A stretch of DNA of 64,000 bases, from the NCBI GenBank assembly GCA_022559845.1, contig JAHNEJ010000569.1, positions 113,643-177,642 of the forward strand. The letters are read 5' to 3'. Each line of letters starts with the position of its first letter. The stretch's first letter is position 1. Position numbers and translations under genes: made by a program. Positions 32,937 to 46,502 of this stretch are shown in pieces. The notes below the pieces were generated by a model, which did no database searches, had not been told where the DNA came from, and saw only the letters and a program-made list of their open reading frames with translations. This stretch comes from Amorphophallus konjac (Eukaryota > Streptophyta > Magnoliopsida > Alismatales > Araceae).

Positions 32937-35809
32937 TGACAAAGGATCATGGGCTCTCACGAAAGTAGGCTGATATATTGATTTTACGAGGGTTTTAACT
33001 AAAGATATCATATTCTAGTAGTTTACTGCAAACAGAGATCATATGATACGCTCACAAAGCTATCACGTCCCATTCGCAGGAACCCAATTACCACAGGAAA
33101 ATGTCACGTGAGAAACGACATAAAATCATTGTTTACACGCATCGCCCTCCCGAGAAGTTCCATACCCAGCGTCCTTATCGACCAATCCCCATCCCCGGGC
33201 CGCCCTCCGTCTCAATCCGCCATCCTCTCTTCCATGTTAACTGCCACATCATATACGCCATGGCTCCCTACGCCAAGAAAGCCAAAAAATTTCTTTTTCT
33301 TCGTGCACGTCAGGTCAGGGATAATCCAATCTGACTTATGGACCCAATTTCTCCGAATACGATGGATTGGACTCGATGTATGTATCACGTCTCGTTAAAA
33401 CGAGAATACAGAGTGCGATAACAAACATACACATATTCGAGAGTAATAACATTACGAGTATTCCGTAACATAAAATCATCGATCATTAATCATATATTAT
33501 GAAGATAATATAAGCAAGTACTATTTTTCATTCATAATCTATAATTAATTACAAGAGAGTCTTGGCATATAAGCCCGTAAGGGAAACAAAAATGAGGTAA
33601 CATTGCAACGCACAGCCAACCACTAGACATAAGTTTTGCACGTGAAAACTCCGTGGTCCCATGACACTTCCCAAATTCTTGACCAACAGTACACGGCCAT
33701 CAGTGCTCCTCACAGCTCAATATCAAAAAAATAAATTATACAACAGGTTGAGTACGAGACTCAATAGAACTCCTAACACCAGCATATATAGTGGTCGCTC
33801 ACCAACAAAAATACTTAAGCTCAACATATCCGTAGATATTTTCATCTTATCCACAATCATGATACAATTAATTTTAAGTGTAACTATTTTGATCAGGATA
33901 AAACTTGAATGTTTAAGTAAAATTTTAATCAAATGAGTTTAGATAGATCAACAATGAGGACATCTCATGCCATCGTCCAAGACTGACGAGATCAAAGAAG
34001 AAAACATGAAAACTAGATATGATAATTACGAATAACATGGTAGGAACTAAACTTGCAACATGATTTGAGAACGTAAATGAGTATCATAAACATAACTTGC
34101 AATGGAAGATCATAACATGTCTTGTACATCATCTTATCATTTCATACTTAAATGGGAACTTTTCTTTACATACTGTCTTTTATGGAAAGCTAATATGTGA
34201 TATTTATGACTGAACATATTTGTACATACATACATATAACGCGCGCATAATTATATATCGAATTCATAAGCATAATCATGTCATGGAGTTTACACCCACA
34301 TTTTTAACACATTAACTATAGTAATCAGAGCTTAAACATGAAATATATATCATAAATTAAACAAAAAAGAACATGCAATGACGGCTTCACTCTCTAAACG
34401 GCAACACCTACGTGTGATTGCACCTACGGATGGCTCCATGTCGGATCTCCTCTCCAAAACATTTAGTATGGATACTCATTTCTATTGGTAGCTCTTTCCT
34501 TTGTACATTCGAATACGTAGTGGTTCCAAAGAAGAAACATGACTTGATTGGGTGATAGAGTCCATTTTCATATTAAACCATGACATATAGTGTACCTTCT
34601 ATCTAGATCGCCCTATGTTCATCTAATATGAGGTTTATTATTCTTAAAAATGACATTACCCAAAAATCGATATATGATGTAACGTGTTTTATTGTTTCAT
34701 TCTATATTTACATGGAACTCATTTTGAGTATTATTAATTAATTTATATTGTTACGTATCTTATCATTCATAAAAATCTTCGTTAACACTTTAGAGAAAAT
34801 TCAAAGAGATCGGAACACGAGTCTCAATTTAATCTGAACACATAATATACTGTTCATATTTATTGGAGAACCGTTCATAGTTATATTAGGCATCTTCTAT
34901 GACATAAGTCCCCCGCATGAGGGCCAACAATTGGGGGAGAGGGAGAGAGAGAGTAAGGAGAGAGAAAGAGAGAGAGATAATCACTAGAGATAGGAAGTAG
35001 GGAGGGAGATGTTTTGGGCCCTCTTTGATCTTAAGAGAGATAAATATGATTATCATCGCCCTTTTTTAGTCTAGTTAAAGATATTCATAATTAAATTATC
35101 GGATGACAATAAAAGATTACAGTGAGGATATTTTTTAAATATTATGGTAACGATATACCTGCCAATATATTTATCCCCATGCTGTGTCGAAAGAGATCTA
35201 AATAATCACGGTGGTATTATTTTTAGTCCGTTCCATTCGTAGCTATAGAGAATCTATGTCTATAATTTTTAGTTCTGCTAAACTCACTCCGATTCGAACC
35301 CAACCTTATAAATCACAGCCCACGTGCATGATGTGACTGGGAATCGGATCGAGTTAAGGTTGTTTTTTTTCCCCCAAAATTTCTTCTACCAAATGACCCA
35401 AACTCATACCTAACTGCACCTCACCCAAACCCAATCGCGATCTCTGCACCTGATGATCGGGCGCAATGCGCCAGGCTCAGAGAGAGAGTCTAGCTTTGCT
35501 ACGTCCGCCGTAATCGGGCCGCCGTCTAGGATATCGTGGCCACTATTTCCCCCTTTTTTCGCTTGCCACCGCAACTTTCTCACCTCTTAAATCTTTTTTT
35601 CCCCCATCGTGGCGGGCCCCACACCCCGCAGTTGCAACCCCGACATGGATTCGTCTCGTCACCGCGCCCGGTCGGGGCCGGAAAACAAAACTGGATAGAA
35701 TAAAAGCAGAGAACAGTTTTAAAAACTTAAAACTGGAATCCGGATAGGGCGGAGGATTAGTGGGGTCGGTGCAATAAAAGCAGAGGGGGAGGCAGCACGC
35801 GTCGTCCAC
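32934..35809. other. Gene-empty stretch upstream of the AFG1-like gene
   Basis: It is AT-rich with a (GA)n patch at about 34936-34978. Open frames at 33101-33398 and 33661-33936 show no domain. From about 35,400 GC rises towards the AFG1-like gene, consistent with its promoter. No plant core-promoter motif stands out. Confidence 0.55.
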
Positions 35810-36604
35810 TCCAGCTCGGTTTCCGCCAACCCTTCCGTAGTTATCACAACTCGGGCTCTCCTCCGGGAATTCAGGTTGTTCGTTGTTGTTGTCCATCTTG
35901 GATTCCTTTTCCGTCCCTCTGGGAGGCTGTCTGTTTGGGAGATTGGACGGTTTGGCGATAGCAGTTGTGTGTGGCGGGGTAGATCCGCGTGTGCTTGTCG
36001 CCTGTGTGCTCTGGGTCGGTTCTTCCTGCTGCTTCTGCTGGACGGGTTCTTCTGGGTTGGTATCCTCTGAGGTAAATTTGCGTTCTTTTTTGTTTTTTTT
36101 TTTGTTTGGGAGCTGAGGGAGTTGTTGTTGTCCTGGATTGGATTGGATGCTTCGATGGGAGTTTGGGTGATTTGGAGGGTGGGTTTTTCTCGGCTGATGT
36201 ATCAACAGCGCCTCTCTTGTGTTTAGTGGAAGACCCCTGTTTACCGTTTTCTTTTTCCTTTGTTTTGGTTTCTCTCGGTTGATGCGATTGTCCTAGCCTT
36301 GGATCATAGGATCATTCTCATTTTCTTTTCAAAAGCTCGTTTTTCCCCTGTTTATTGTTTTATTCTGAAGAGAATTGCTTTCCTGAAAGAAAGAAAATTG
36401 CTCCTTATGTCCCGTTCGAAATTCTGATTCTGATCTGGCCATCCTTTCTAGATTTCTATTCTCATTCATGCGATGCTTCTGCCCTGTGTCCAGGTTCTCT
36501 GTTTCTTGCGGTTCGATAAGCTTTTCCTCTATTTTGGCTGCAGGTTCAGGTTTTTGGGATCAGGCAAGAGACTAATCTAGTCTAGGTGCTGCACTGAATT
36601 GACC
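35810..36604 (+). promoter_or_regulatory. Predicted 5' leader and leader intron of the AFG1-like gene
   Basis: The GC-rich, TTG/TCT-rich leader appears to end with donor CTGAG|GTAAAT at 36071/36072. The DNA is then T-rich up to the acceptor GGCTGCAG|GTTCAGG at 36543/36544. The coding ATG follows at 36605. A leader intron is common in plant housekeeping genes. The transcription start is a guess. Confidence 0.5.
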
Positions 36605-39600
36605 ATGAGATCGCTAGCTCGAGCTCTTCGTCGTGCGTGGTTGAGTTATAGGCCCCAAGGTGGAGATGTTCGGCCAATCGGGCTGGGAAGAAGGACAAAT
36701 GTCTTCCTCAATTCTGCCGTTCGTGTTCCTTGTTCTTTTAGGCCGTCCAGCGTGCCCAACTACGCATTGTTCTCAAGGGCCATTATGACCCCTACAGCCA
36801 ACTATGCTAATGGAGGTGCGTTTTCTACTGCATCCCTTCTCCTTGGTTCAGCTGTAGCTTAAGGCAAATATGCTTACGTGGTTTTCTACATGAGGTAGCC
36901 TGGAGCTCAGGTTTCACCAATATATATAGAGAGGTTTTTTGTTCCCTGGGAAGTAGAGTAAACTGCGGGGAAGGGCAAGGCAACCTGCTGCACGCCAGTT
37001 TAGCCCAAGATTGTTTGAACACAACACCTTTCTTTCAGAAAAGCAAACACTGTTGACAACCAAGCCACGGCTAGCTTTAACAGTGTTTGATCTAGATAGC
37101 ATCAGCTCTTGGTGCTGAACTATATTCTTTCTTGCTTGCCTCAAGTACATGCATAGTTTGTAACAAACTTAAATCATGGCATCGCCTCTTTCCAAATATT
37201 GATTCTAGAGTTTGCTTGATTCCACTATTCCAGATGTAGGAGCCGCTGGTCCTTTGGTAGAGTATGAAAGGAGAATCTCGTCAGGGGAGCTGATGGATGG
37301 TGATAGTTGCCAGGTATGCTGCAATGAGAAATATCACATACTGACTTCAAATTTGTTGCCATGTTTGTGCTTGTAAGCACACGGCCTGCATTATATTCTT
37401 AAAATATTCAACTCTCAGATAGAGACACTTCGGGTTCTGCAAAGACTTTTTGATGAGCTTGTCGAGTCACAAGAGAGCTGTCAGTTAGATCGATATGCAG
37501 AATCTGGAAAAGCGGCCAGGTAGTCAATCAATTCTTTCATTCATTTCAGTTCATTCTCAAATACAGACAAGCTTTCTAGGGCCTTTGAAAAAGAAGCAAT
37601 GAATTATTTGCTATTAGTTCATATGCTTCTAGAAACTTCTCAAATATTTCTTATTGAATCAATTCTTTGAACATTGTCTTCTAGGAGTCGATGGTTGTGG
37701 TCCCGGTTCATTCCTCAATCTTCTTATTCACCTGTCAAGGGGCTTTACCTCTATGGTGGAGTAGGCACTGGGAAGACAATGCTTATGGACCTGTTTTTTG
37801 ATCAACTGTAAGTGCAAAAGATAATGCGTTGTCGTTGAAATATTAGTATGAAAATGATCTCTGTGAATGCCATATCTAGATTACAAAGACTTTTTACGTT
37901 CTTTAGTTTTGAAGTAGGAGAAAAAATGCATGTCTGCCACTTTCATATTTTCAGTGGCACATGAAAGGTATAGATGGTATAGATTTAGATAAATAAGCTC
38001 TCTCTTCTTGTAGAGTAATTCATTGCCATGTTAAAACCTCTAGACATTTGCTTTAAGGACAACCAAGGCAACCAAGAATCACTAAATGTTATCCAACAAA
38101 TTATGTGAAGATGAACATTGATGAACATCTATCCTTGGAAAATGAAAAAATCCAAATATTTCCATCTGGGAGATGTATAGCAAGCTGAAGATACAGGTTT
38201 TAAAACTGTGTTGTCCTTGAGAATCTATGCCATTTGTCTGAAATCATAAGTTTGTAGCATTTGACCTATCATTTTGATGAGTGTGTTTGTCTACAGAAGG
38301 TCAGAAATAAAATACAAAATGCCTCCCCTAACCCTTTGCAATATATTGCCAAAATGATTATACAATATGGAACTGACTGTGCATCAGATGCTTGCAGAAC
38401 TATGTTAATCCTTTTCTGAGAAACTTCCAAAAAAAATCCTTTTCTGAGGGTAACTTTCCCATATGAAGGAATTTCTCAAATGGAGAAGCTGTTATGGTCC
38501 TTTAGCTTTTAAGCAACAAGTTTTTTAAGCAAATGTGAACGAACATCTGCTTGTTGTATTGGTGAAATAGCTGTGCATTTATTCTTTTTTCTATCTGATA
38601 TTTTCATGTATGTGGAACCACCATTTTGCTGCAATGTTTTTCTTAAGTTTTTGAGTTTTACCATGTTTAGTTGATGTATAATCTCCTGGCTAGAGGTTGG
38701 CATCATTACCTTTTAGATATCTAGGCTGGGTTGACCTTCAGTAGCAAAGTTTTGCACAACCGTGATTGAGATTTGTGCAACTAGGTCACAGGGGATTCAT
38801 TAAATATCTATGCTACTAATTCCTATCTTTTCGTATGACCCTTAAGTGCAGACCTTCTAATTGGAGAAAGAAGAGGATACATTTTCATGACTTCATGCTG
38901 AATGTCCACAGTCGCCTACAGGTGAGTCTCTGAATTCTTTTCTATTCTTTTTTTATCATTTCAATTTATCCTTCACCTCGGTTTGAGATGTTCAGGGTTT
39001 CCTGGACATGCTTTCCCAAGATAGCCTTTTCATCTGGGAGCATGGATATTCTTTTCAAAACTAATTTTTTTGGAATCACCCTGCTTTTCTGGAGAATTAG
39101 TCTTGAAAAAGCATATATCCAAGAACCTCTTTAGTTATTTTGATTTTTGGGGCAACTTGCTGTTGTTTCTATTAAATAGTACAATGAGTTATTGCAATTT
39201 CTCTATGAATTTGCAGAGACATAAGGGAGTGGCAGATCCACTTGAGGTTGTGGCAGGGGAGATATCAGATGAATCTATTTTATTATGTCTTGATGAATTC
39301 ATGGTAGGTTAGCAGCATGAGGCTGGGTCATTTCCTGTGTAAACATAGATGGTATTAGTTGTAGACTATTAACTGCTTCAATGACTATCTGGCATTCCTG
39401 ACATACAGGTCACAGATGTTGCTGATGCTTTGATACTAAATCGACTTTTTGGGCATTTGTTCAGCAAAGGAGTTGTAAGTAACTCATCCAGTGCTTTTAA
39501 AATATTTGCTTAAAGAATTCTTTATTTTTCCTTCTGCTAATTATGGTTATATTAATACATGTAGAAGGGTATTATTCTTTATTGTTCCTTCTCATTATTT

Positions 39601-42600
39601 TCTGAGCTTGGGGAATCCATTGGAATAAATTATTCCTAAGCATAATTTCGTACAATATCCTGCCTTCAGTGCAAGTTGAATGAAAATCAAAATGACACCA
39701 AATGTGATTTGTGTTGAAATTTCCCCCCCCCTTTATTATCATAAAAACTAAGTTATCTTCATGAGTTTTGGTTTTGGTTTTACTGACTGTGAATAAATTC
39801 TTGTTCCCCTGTTAGAAACAAAGTTAATTAACCATGAACAAGATGCGGCCGCACATCTTAAATTTCCCCCCATAATTCTGGCTCGAGCTACCTTGTTTGG
39901 TTCAGTGCTCATGCACAAATTAGAATCAATCACAGGCCATCATGTAAAACTGAGCTTGTGAATTCACTTCTTGTGATTGATAATGGCTGTTTAATAAATG
40001 AGCCTGTCACATTTTAGATATTTGATGATAGGCAGACATAAAACATTTGCATTCAACAAAAGTGCAATAGTTAATTATTTGAAATGTCTTAATTTCTTGT
40101 CATTGAGCAAGTAATCTTATTTCCACATTTGTAGGTGTTGAGGTTTAGTCCCACATTGGATAATCTGTGGGCGCCTCCCTTCTTATTTGTTGAGGATTCC
40201 CTCAACTCAATGCTTAGGTCTTGGGTTCGAGTTCGGGCCTTTAACATGGTATTAGAGCTATGTTTTCTCAAACTCCACCCCACCCGTTCAATTGCGTCAT
40301 TTATACCGTAACCATCCGGGTTCGGCGTGCCCCATTCATACCGTAAGCATTCGGGTTCGGTTCCAGGGTTGGTGTTGAGGTTTAGTCCCACATTGGATAA
40401 TCTATGGGCGCCTCCCTCTTTATTTGTTGAGGATTCCCTCAACTCAATACCTAGGTTTTGGGTTCGAGTTTGGGCCTTTAACAGTAGGTAATGGTTCATA
40501 TCTTCCATGTAAAGCAATGCAAGGTGACCTCAACCCTCCATTGATTTTAGGATGGAAATACCCTATTTTTAGCAATTAGTCTCATTTTTCTGGTGAAAGG
40601 GAAAAAATCTATCTTTTTCTAGACACAATGTGTTGGGAACCCCAAAACTTTGCAGAGTACCAACTGCTCATGTGACACTATAGTTTAAACTTGTGTGAAA
40701 GCATGGGAGTACAAATGTTCTGAATCCAGTCTGGAAGTGTGATGGTTAAAAAAAAAGGATGTATTCTGCAATGTTCACAAAGATGCCAATTAAGGCTCAT
40801 GGAAGAGTTCAAATTTTCTTTTTCTTCCTTTCATTTAATGGTTACTCATTATTCTTCTCCCATTTGAAATGGTTGTTTGTTTCTAAGAGTTCAATCCCAC
40901 AATATGTTGTGTCATGTCTGTCCCTCGAATTCAGGAAATATAGACATGAAAGAACTAGATGGATTCACATTTTAAATATCAAATAGGGAGGTGTGTCAGT
41001 CTTGGAGTAATCATTGGAAATCTTGACATAAATGTAGTTGTTGCCATCTTTTCTTTCATTTCACCTAGGAGCAAAGATTATGCACCACCATTAAGTGGAA
41101 TCTGCATTTCTGAGCAGAAATAACACAGGAATGTTGTGCATAAAGTAATTTTATCCATCCCCACTTCTGATATGGGCTTCGTAATTTAACATTTTGAGTA
41201 GCAAGTTTTCTGTTTTGCTCAGCATACCTACTCTCCCAGACCGTCAAATTTTTAATATTTAAATGATTAAATGAAGTATTATTTCATTATAAATATTATT
41301 TCATTATATTATTATATCATTATATTCTTATTCATTTTATATTTCATTTTTTTGGGTTGCGCCATACATATCAAAGAGTATACAATAATGATGTATTTGA
41401 CGAATCAAATACATGGTATTATTAATTAATTGAGAATATTAATTAATAGTTGAATTGAAAATTGTTTGAAAGAATTTTTTTTCAAAGGTTTCGTTCACAC
41501 CCAATCCGGGTCGAGTAGATCTTGTCTGTTTTGGATGAAAACAAAGCAAATATTCAGATATTTCAATTGAACAAATTAGAACCAATTGTATTGCATCCCT
41601 ATTTGTTCTTTTTTATGAATGCTCAAAAACCACTTGAAGAATATTATTCAAATAACTTCTTTTGGTTTCTATTGAGTCGAGAAATAAGTTTGATTGTAGG
41701 CATTGTTGTTAGCATGTTTATCAAGAAAACAGCCCTGAAGAGGGGTAGCATATTAGTTAAGAACGACAGCCTTGAAATCACAGCCCACTTTGAAACCACT
41801 TTTCAAATAGGAATTGTAAACAAAAATCAACATTCGGAATGTTAAGCGAACATGACTAGACAATGAAAAAGTGCCACTCAATTTACTTAACATTTATTTC
41901 TTATGAAAGAGTCCCACTTCCTTTGCATTTATTTCTTAGATGAAACAATGTTTTTGAAGAGGAAAATCCTAAGGTATCTTAAACAATATTTTAATCTGAA
42001 AGAGGGCAGCCATCGGATGGGAGGTGAGTGCATGGACATTGCTGGAGATTTGCATGACATTTCTGTAATAATGGAAATCCTGTTGCCTTGTGCTATTCCA
42101 TGGGTTTTTTAATCAGTTGCATAACGTAGCAATGCTCTTTAAGGTATGCTATAGCATTTCCATGTGTTTCATGTTCTAGGTCCTTGTTGCTACATCAAAT
42201 CGTGCGCCAGATCACCTTTATGAAGGTGGATTACAAAGGGACCTTTTCTTACCATTTATTGAGACTTTGAAGGTACTTTAAAAGGATCTAAACTCATTTA
42301 CTTTTCTTTGATGCAAGATTTTTAAAACTGAAAGTCTTGTGGTATTTCTGCTGACAAAGACTTGCATACGATAATGCAGGAAAGGTGCATAGTTCATGCC
42401 ATTGGTTCTTCGACAGACTATCGGAAAATGACTTCTGTAAGCTCATTCTCCACTGTACATCTTGTCATTTCTGCTTTGCAGGCTAGACCATTTTGAAGTT
42501 AGCATTACTTCCACATTGTTTTCAAAATAAAATAGTTTTTATCTTTCATGGTATTATTCTCTGCAGGCTGAGCAAGGTTTCTATTTTGTTGGAGATGAGT

Positions 42601-45600
42601 ATTCTGGGGTTCTTAAGGAAAAGTTTCACTGGTTATCTGGTTACCAGACACCTAGTCCCCAAGTGGTGGAAGTTGTTATGGGGCGACAGCTTCAGGTTTT
42701 GGTTTTTCACTTGTCAACATGAGTTTTCTATCGTAAACTTAATTATTCTGCCATATATCGAAGATCTTATGCTCTTACCCGTTTCCTCAGGTCCCTTTGG
42801 GAGCTGATGGATGTGCATATTTCCCTTTTGAAGATCTATGTGACAAACCTTTGGGAGCTGCTGATTATTTTGGGTTATTTAGTAAGTGATTTCTTTCGCC
42901 TGTTGCTCTGGGACATATATGTTATGGCAGTTCTTTGTTTGCAGTATAAGTAAACACATTGTTGCCCTTGCATATTGCATGATAAAGAATGCACCATGAT
43001 TTTCTTGCAGAGAAATTTCACACACTGGCATTGGAAGGTGTTCCTAAATTTGGGGTGCATAACAGGACAGCTGCCTATCGGTTTGTGACTTTGGTTGATG
43101 TATGTGCCATTTATCCTATGAAGCATATATCCTTTTGAAAGTGTATAATGTAGAAACTGTTGCAATTAGTTCTCCTGTTGATATTTTTTTGGCTTGACAG
43201 AAGATTTTTAGGTTTGATTATCTTCAAGCAGTGGTAAGGTATTTTGTTGCCCTCCTGTACGAGGAAGACTTCTAAATTGGATTCATCATATAATGATACA
43301 TCCAAGTAATCCTCTTATCGAATATATGCTTCTTTTCCCCTCATATGTTGGACTCTCATTCCCCATTCACTCTTTCGTACACTTGTGCCATTTTGACTGC
43401 CACAGTCACCATCTGTAGAATTATCTTTGCTTTCTGGCGAAAGCAATTTCGCTACATTCAGTTTTAGAGAATTTCTGTAATGCGCATGAGTGAAGGTTGG
43501 TGTTAGATTCTTATGCTTACGTTGCTACTGTTTTTGGAACACTGGACAGAAAGTTTTCCTTGAGATCAGGATCCCTTGCAATTTTGCTAATCGCCATCAT
43601 CATTGTTGCTCTCAAAGCCTTATTCACATGAACCCAGGGACAGTTTAGGACTTGGGAAATCCCAAGGAGTTATAAGCTAGCTGCTAGCCTGACGGCAATC
43701 TTTTATTTGTTTTGTAACTCTGACAAATTACAGCATCATATTGAATCTCATGTCAATAATTAGACAACCTGAAGTTACATATTTGTTGGTGAAAGATAAT
43801 TAGGCAACCTCTGCTTGCAGCCGCATGTTTCCTAGTCCGTGTGCAGTACTAAATCTAGCCAAAAGAAAACAGGCTTAATAGACAGAACTAACCTGATTTT
43901 CCCCTCGTCATATTATCTTGTTAATGTTATCCGATCACACACCTGCTGTAACCATACAATTGATGATTTTTGAGGTTGGTGTCTGTTCTTTTGGTCATAA
44001 GAGATATCCGTTTCATTTCACCCAAGTAGGAAAATACATACAAGTAGACCATAAATAAGGAGGTATAGACAAAGCCTAAGCCACAAAGGGAACAAACCCA
44101 AAACCATACAAGCAATCTTGCTAAAGCTAGATAGAAACCCCAACATAACAGGCCAGGACAAGGGAAGAAGACTGAACCGCCTACCAGGGAGGCAAGCTTC
44201 AACCATGAGTAGACAGCTGCAAATGAACTTCAGGTGGCAGTGGAGCAGGGGGATCTTCAGACGAGCTGCCCATAGCTGGTAGTGAGGGGGTATGTGCAGA
44301 AACATGAGGAATCCGGATGGCCAACGAACCCATGGTGACTGATATAAAGACAATAGCACAACCAGCTTCAGCAATCTCACAATGAAAATGGCTAGGGACC
44401 ATGATAAGCTTTCAATCACCTACGGTGAATACTACACATCTCCGAGAGAGGAACCAGGGATGAATAGCCGAAGAGGTCCAACAGAACAGTCCAGAGGGCA
44501 GGCGTGACAATGGTATGGGATAGCTCGAGGCTCGAGTAGAGGACTTAGGGGTCTGCTGGACAAAGGGGAAATGAAATGCGAGAGGAAGGGTGGTTATGAG
44601 GGGAAGCCGATGCTGAGGGGATGAGAGGAGGAAACTAAATTGCAGTGGCCCAGGACCTCTGCAGAACCCAAACAAGACACAGGTGGAACCCCAACAAGGC
44701 ACCAGATATAGAAATATGGCTGGCGGCAAGGGGGTGGGGAACAGATGGCGTAGGGGGAGGCAGATGACGACAAGGAGGGAGGGTACCGTGGATGTCGTAG
44801 GAGAAGAGGAGGGGGTAGCAACAGCAAGGGGGAGGGGGAAACACACATGCAGTGGCAGGGGGCAGGCAAATGCGGTGACAGCGGCGGCTAGGAAGGAATC
44901 AGGCAGTTCCGTGAAAAATGAAGAATATGGTTATGTTTGTCCACCCCCCTACCTATTGCTGCTAAAATCCATCATGAAAGTACATCTGTCAGACTATCTC
45001 TTTAGAAAGCAATCACTTCATTTTTCGTCTTGTTCGGCATTGAATGTCAGGGCAGCTGGTCAGGATTAATTCAGTTGCTCTATAAATTGCATACTTTTGG
45101 CAAAAGTATCTACATATCTAGAGTGCTAACGGTGCAATCCTTTGTGCAGGTAATGTACGAAACTAAGGCCAGGCTTCTATGTACAGCTGAAGCAACCCCG
45201 GTCAAATTATTTGAGAGAATTGTAACAGTATCGGATGCACAGAAGATTTCACCTCGAACGTCCTCAAGGTCCATGAGAACTGATGATGTAGATCTTTGTG
45301 TGGACAATGAACTGGGATTTGCAAAAGATCGCACCATTAGCAGGTATGAGCTCAACTCTTACTGGATTTTGGGTGGCAACGGGTAGTTGCTCAGAAATAA
45401 TTTCAGTTGTAGGACGAGTCTGAAAAAAATGTCTTTTTTTCTATCTAAAATCACTGGATCACCATCTACCTTGTAACATGTACATAAAATGCAGACATGG
45501 GTATGCAAATGTGTGGAAGTCTTTTAGTGGTGAGTTTGTTTGCATCGAGCACTGAACATATTCCATGTCCTTTTCCAGATTGACCGAGATGAACAGCAAA

Positions 45601-45708
45601 GAGTACTTGGAACACCATGCCACCGCGTTGCAGGAGAAGACCTTACAGGAGGAAAACGAGAAAGCTGCTGCTCTGGATTCACGGCTTATGGATCTGTCAG
45701 CAATGTAA
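36605..45708 (+). CDS. AFG1/LACE1-like mitochondrial AAA+ ATPase
   Basis: AFG1/LACE1 is an AAA-family ATPase of mitochondria linked to turnover of respiratory-chain subunits; it is the relative of bacterial ZapE. Exons: 36605-36815, 37234-37313, 37419-37519, 37685-37807, 38852-38921, 39217-39303, 39409-39474, 42180-42272, 42380-42436, 42567-42695, 42791-42881, 43011-43099, 45150-45343, 45579-45708. All junctions are GT-AG and in phase, giving 506 residues, normal for the plant family. The N-terminus is Arg-rich and hydroxylated with few acids ([15 protein letters not shown]), fitting a mitochondrial presequence. Walker A GGVGTGKT is at 155-162, Walker B ILLCLDEF at 216-223 and sensor-1-like ATSNR at 250-254. 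The conserved [14 protein letters not shown] is in exon 12. ATG 36605 is the first in frame. Introns 7 and 12 are enlarged by insertions but splice sites are intact. Confidence 0.95.
40136..40483 (+). mobile_element. Complete TRIM retrotransposon in AFG1 intron 7
   Basis: Two 111 bp direct LTRs (40136-40246 and 40373-40483) start TGTTGAGGTTTAGTCCCACA and end GGGCCTTTAACA. The first is followed immediately by TGGTATTAGAGC (40247-40258), a tRNA-Met primer site with one mismatch. The internal region is only about 126 bp and non-coding. GTAGG flanks both sides (40131-40135 and 40484-40488). Size, structure and target duplication identify a terminal-repeat retrotransposon in miniature. It needs proteins from an autonomous element. 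Confidence 0.95.
41351..41525 (+). other. Plastid DNA insert: atpB-rbcL spacer fragment
   Basis: The sequence GGGTTGCGCCATACATATCA, then AAAGAGTATACAATAATGAT and GTATTTGACGAATCAAATAC, and later GGTCGAGTAGATCTTGT, matches my memory of the spacer upstream of plastid rbcL, read towards rbcL. It stops before the rbcL coding region. The AT-rich 41,260-41,350 may belong to the same insert. It lies in AFG1 intron 7, so it is a nuclear plastid-derived segment. The next 650 bp (41,526-42,170), with an open frame 41522-41845, was not recognised. Confidence 0.75.
43960..44900 (-). mobile_element. 5'-truncated LINE tail in AFG1 intron 12
   Basis: On the minus strand the last 130 bp read like a plant L1-type 3' end: TTATTTATGGTCTACTTGTA, then TTTTCCTACTTGGGTGAAAT near 44,020. 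Upstream (44,100-44,880) is GC-rich, Pro/Ser-rich sequence open in several frames, like the variable part of LINE ORF1. No ORF2 reverse transcriptase lies between the two. No poly(A) or target duplication was confirmed, so ends are approximate. Confidence 0.5.
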
Positions 45709-46502
45709 CTCATTGTTTATGGTATTCTCTCCGCCCTGATATCAGCATCCAATAATACTTCATGAGTTTCAAACCATGGGCCATCATCTGGGTCTACTGA
45801 GGGTGGGAGGCATCAAAATTAATCTTGTTCAAAAATTAATCTTGTTCAGATCAATAAGAATAATATTCTTCCCTTGATTTCCTATCCTTCATTTGTCAAG
45901 CATGTCATATTCTTCTGTTGGTTTTATGCTGGTCCCCCATCACCCCCTCCTCCACAAAAAGGAAAACAATTACCCTAGCAAAAACGAGAGTGAGTGTGCA
46001 ACTTTCTTCAAACGCAAGGGCAACCCCCCACCCTTCCCTCACCAAAAAAAAAAAAACACACACAAAAAGAGAGAAAAAAAACACCCTAGGCCGAGTTGTT
46101 CAAAATCATGTGTATATATGGGTGTATGAATTCCAATGTATGTAGCTATCAGAATAAAGAATTATCAATATTTGTAACATAGAAAGCCTAAGTAATACCA
46201 TTGATATTTTAACCGAAGTCGTGTTTTGGTTGTTCACCACCTTGTCTCACGATGGCGAGGTCGTGGGTTTGATTCTGCTTCTTAATTTGCAGAACATGAT
46301 GACTTATTTTTAGATTATTGATATTTAAAAGAAAGCAATCTAAATGATGGAGCTCGTCGTGTGTACGCTTTCAACAGTAACATGTGATATCTTTTGTAAT
46401 CACTAGGTTAAATAAGGTAAATGTTGAAGGTGTATAAATGAGGTCACGACCCGGTATATTGACGTCCTTCGGAACATTAGAAGCACGTTGCCGGCCTAAT
46501 TA
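45709..46502. other. 3' flank of the AFG1-like gene with one tRNA-like module
   Basis: The AFG1 3' UTR should lie in the first few hundred bases. A run of A at about 46047-46081 interrupts pyrimidine-rich DNA. At 46,223-46,275 the sequence TTTGGTTGTTCACCACC, then GAGGTCGTGGGTTTGATTCT, resembles the tRNA-like module of 20,949-21,184 in single copy. It is not a functional tRNA by eye. Confidence 0.45.

Noticed and set aside
35543..36205. Minus-strand 220-codon frame over the AFG1 leader
   Set aside because: It opposes a pyrimidine-rich 5' leader; the product is Pro/Gln/Asn low complexity without a domain.
41522..41845. Possible organellar or functional protein frame next to the plastid insert
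   Set aside because: I could not match it to any plastid or mitochondrial gene and there is no support as a nuclear exon; mentioned only with the insert.
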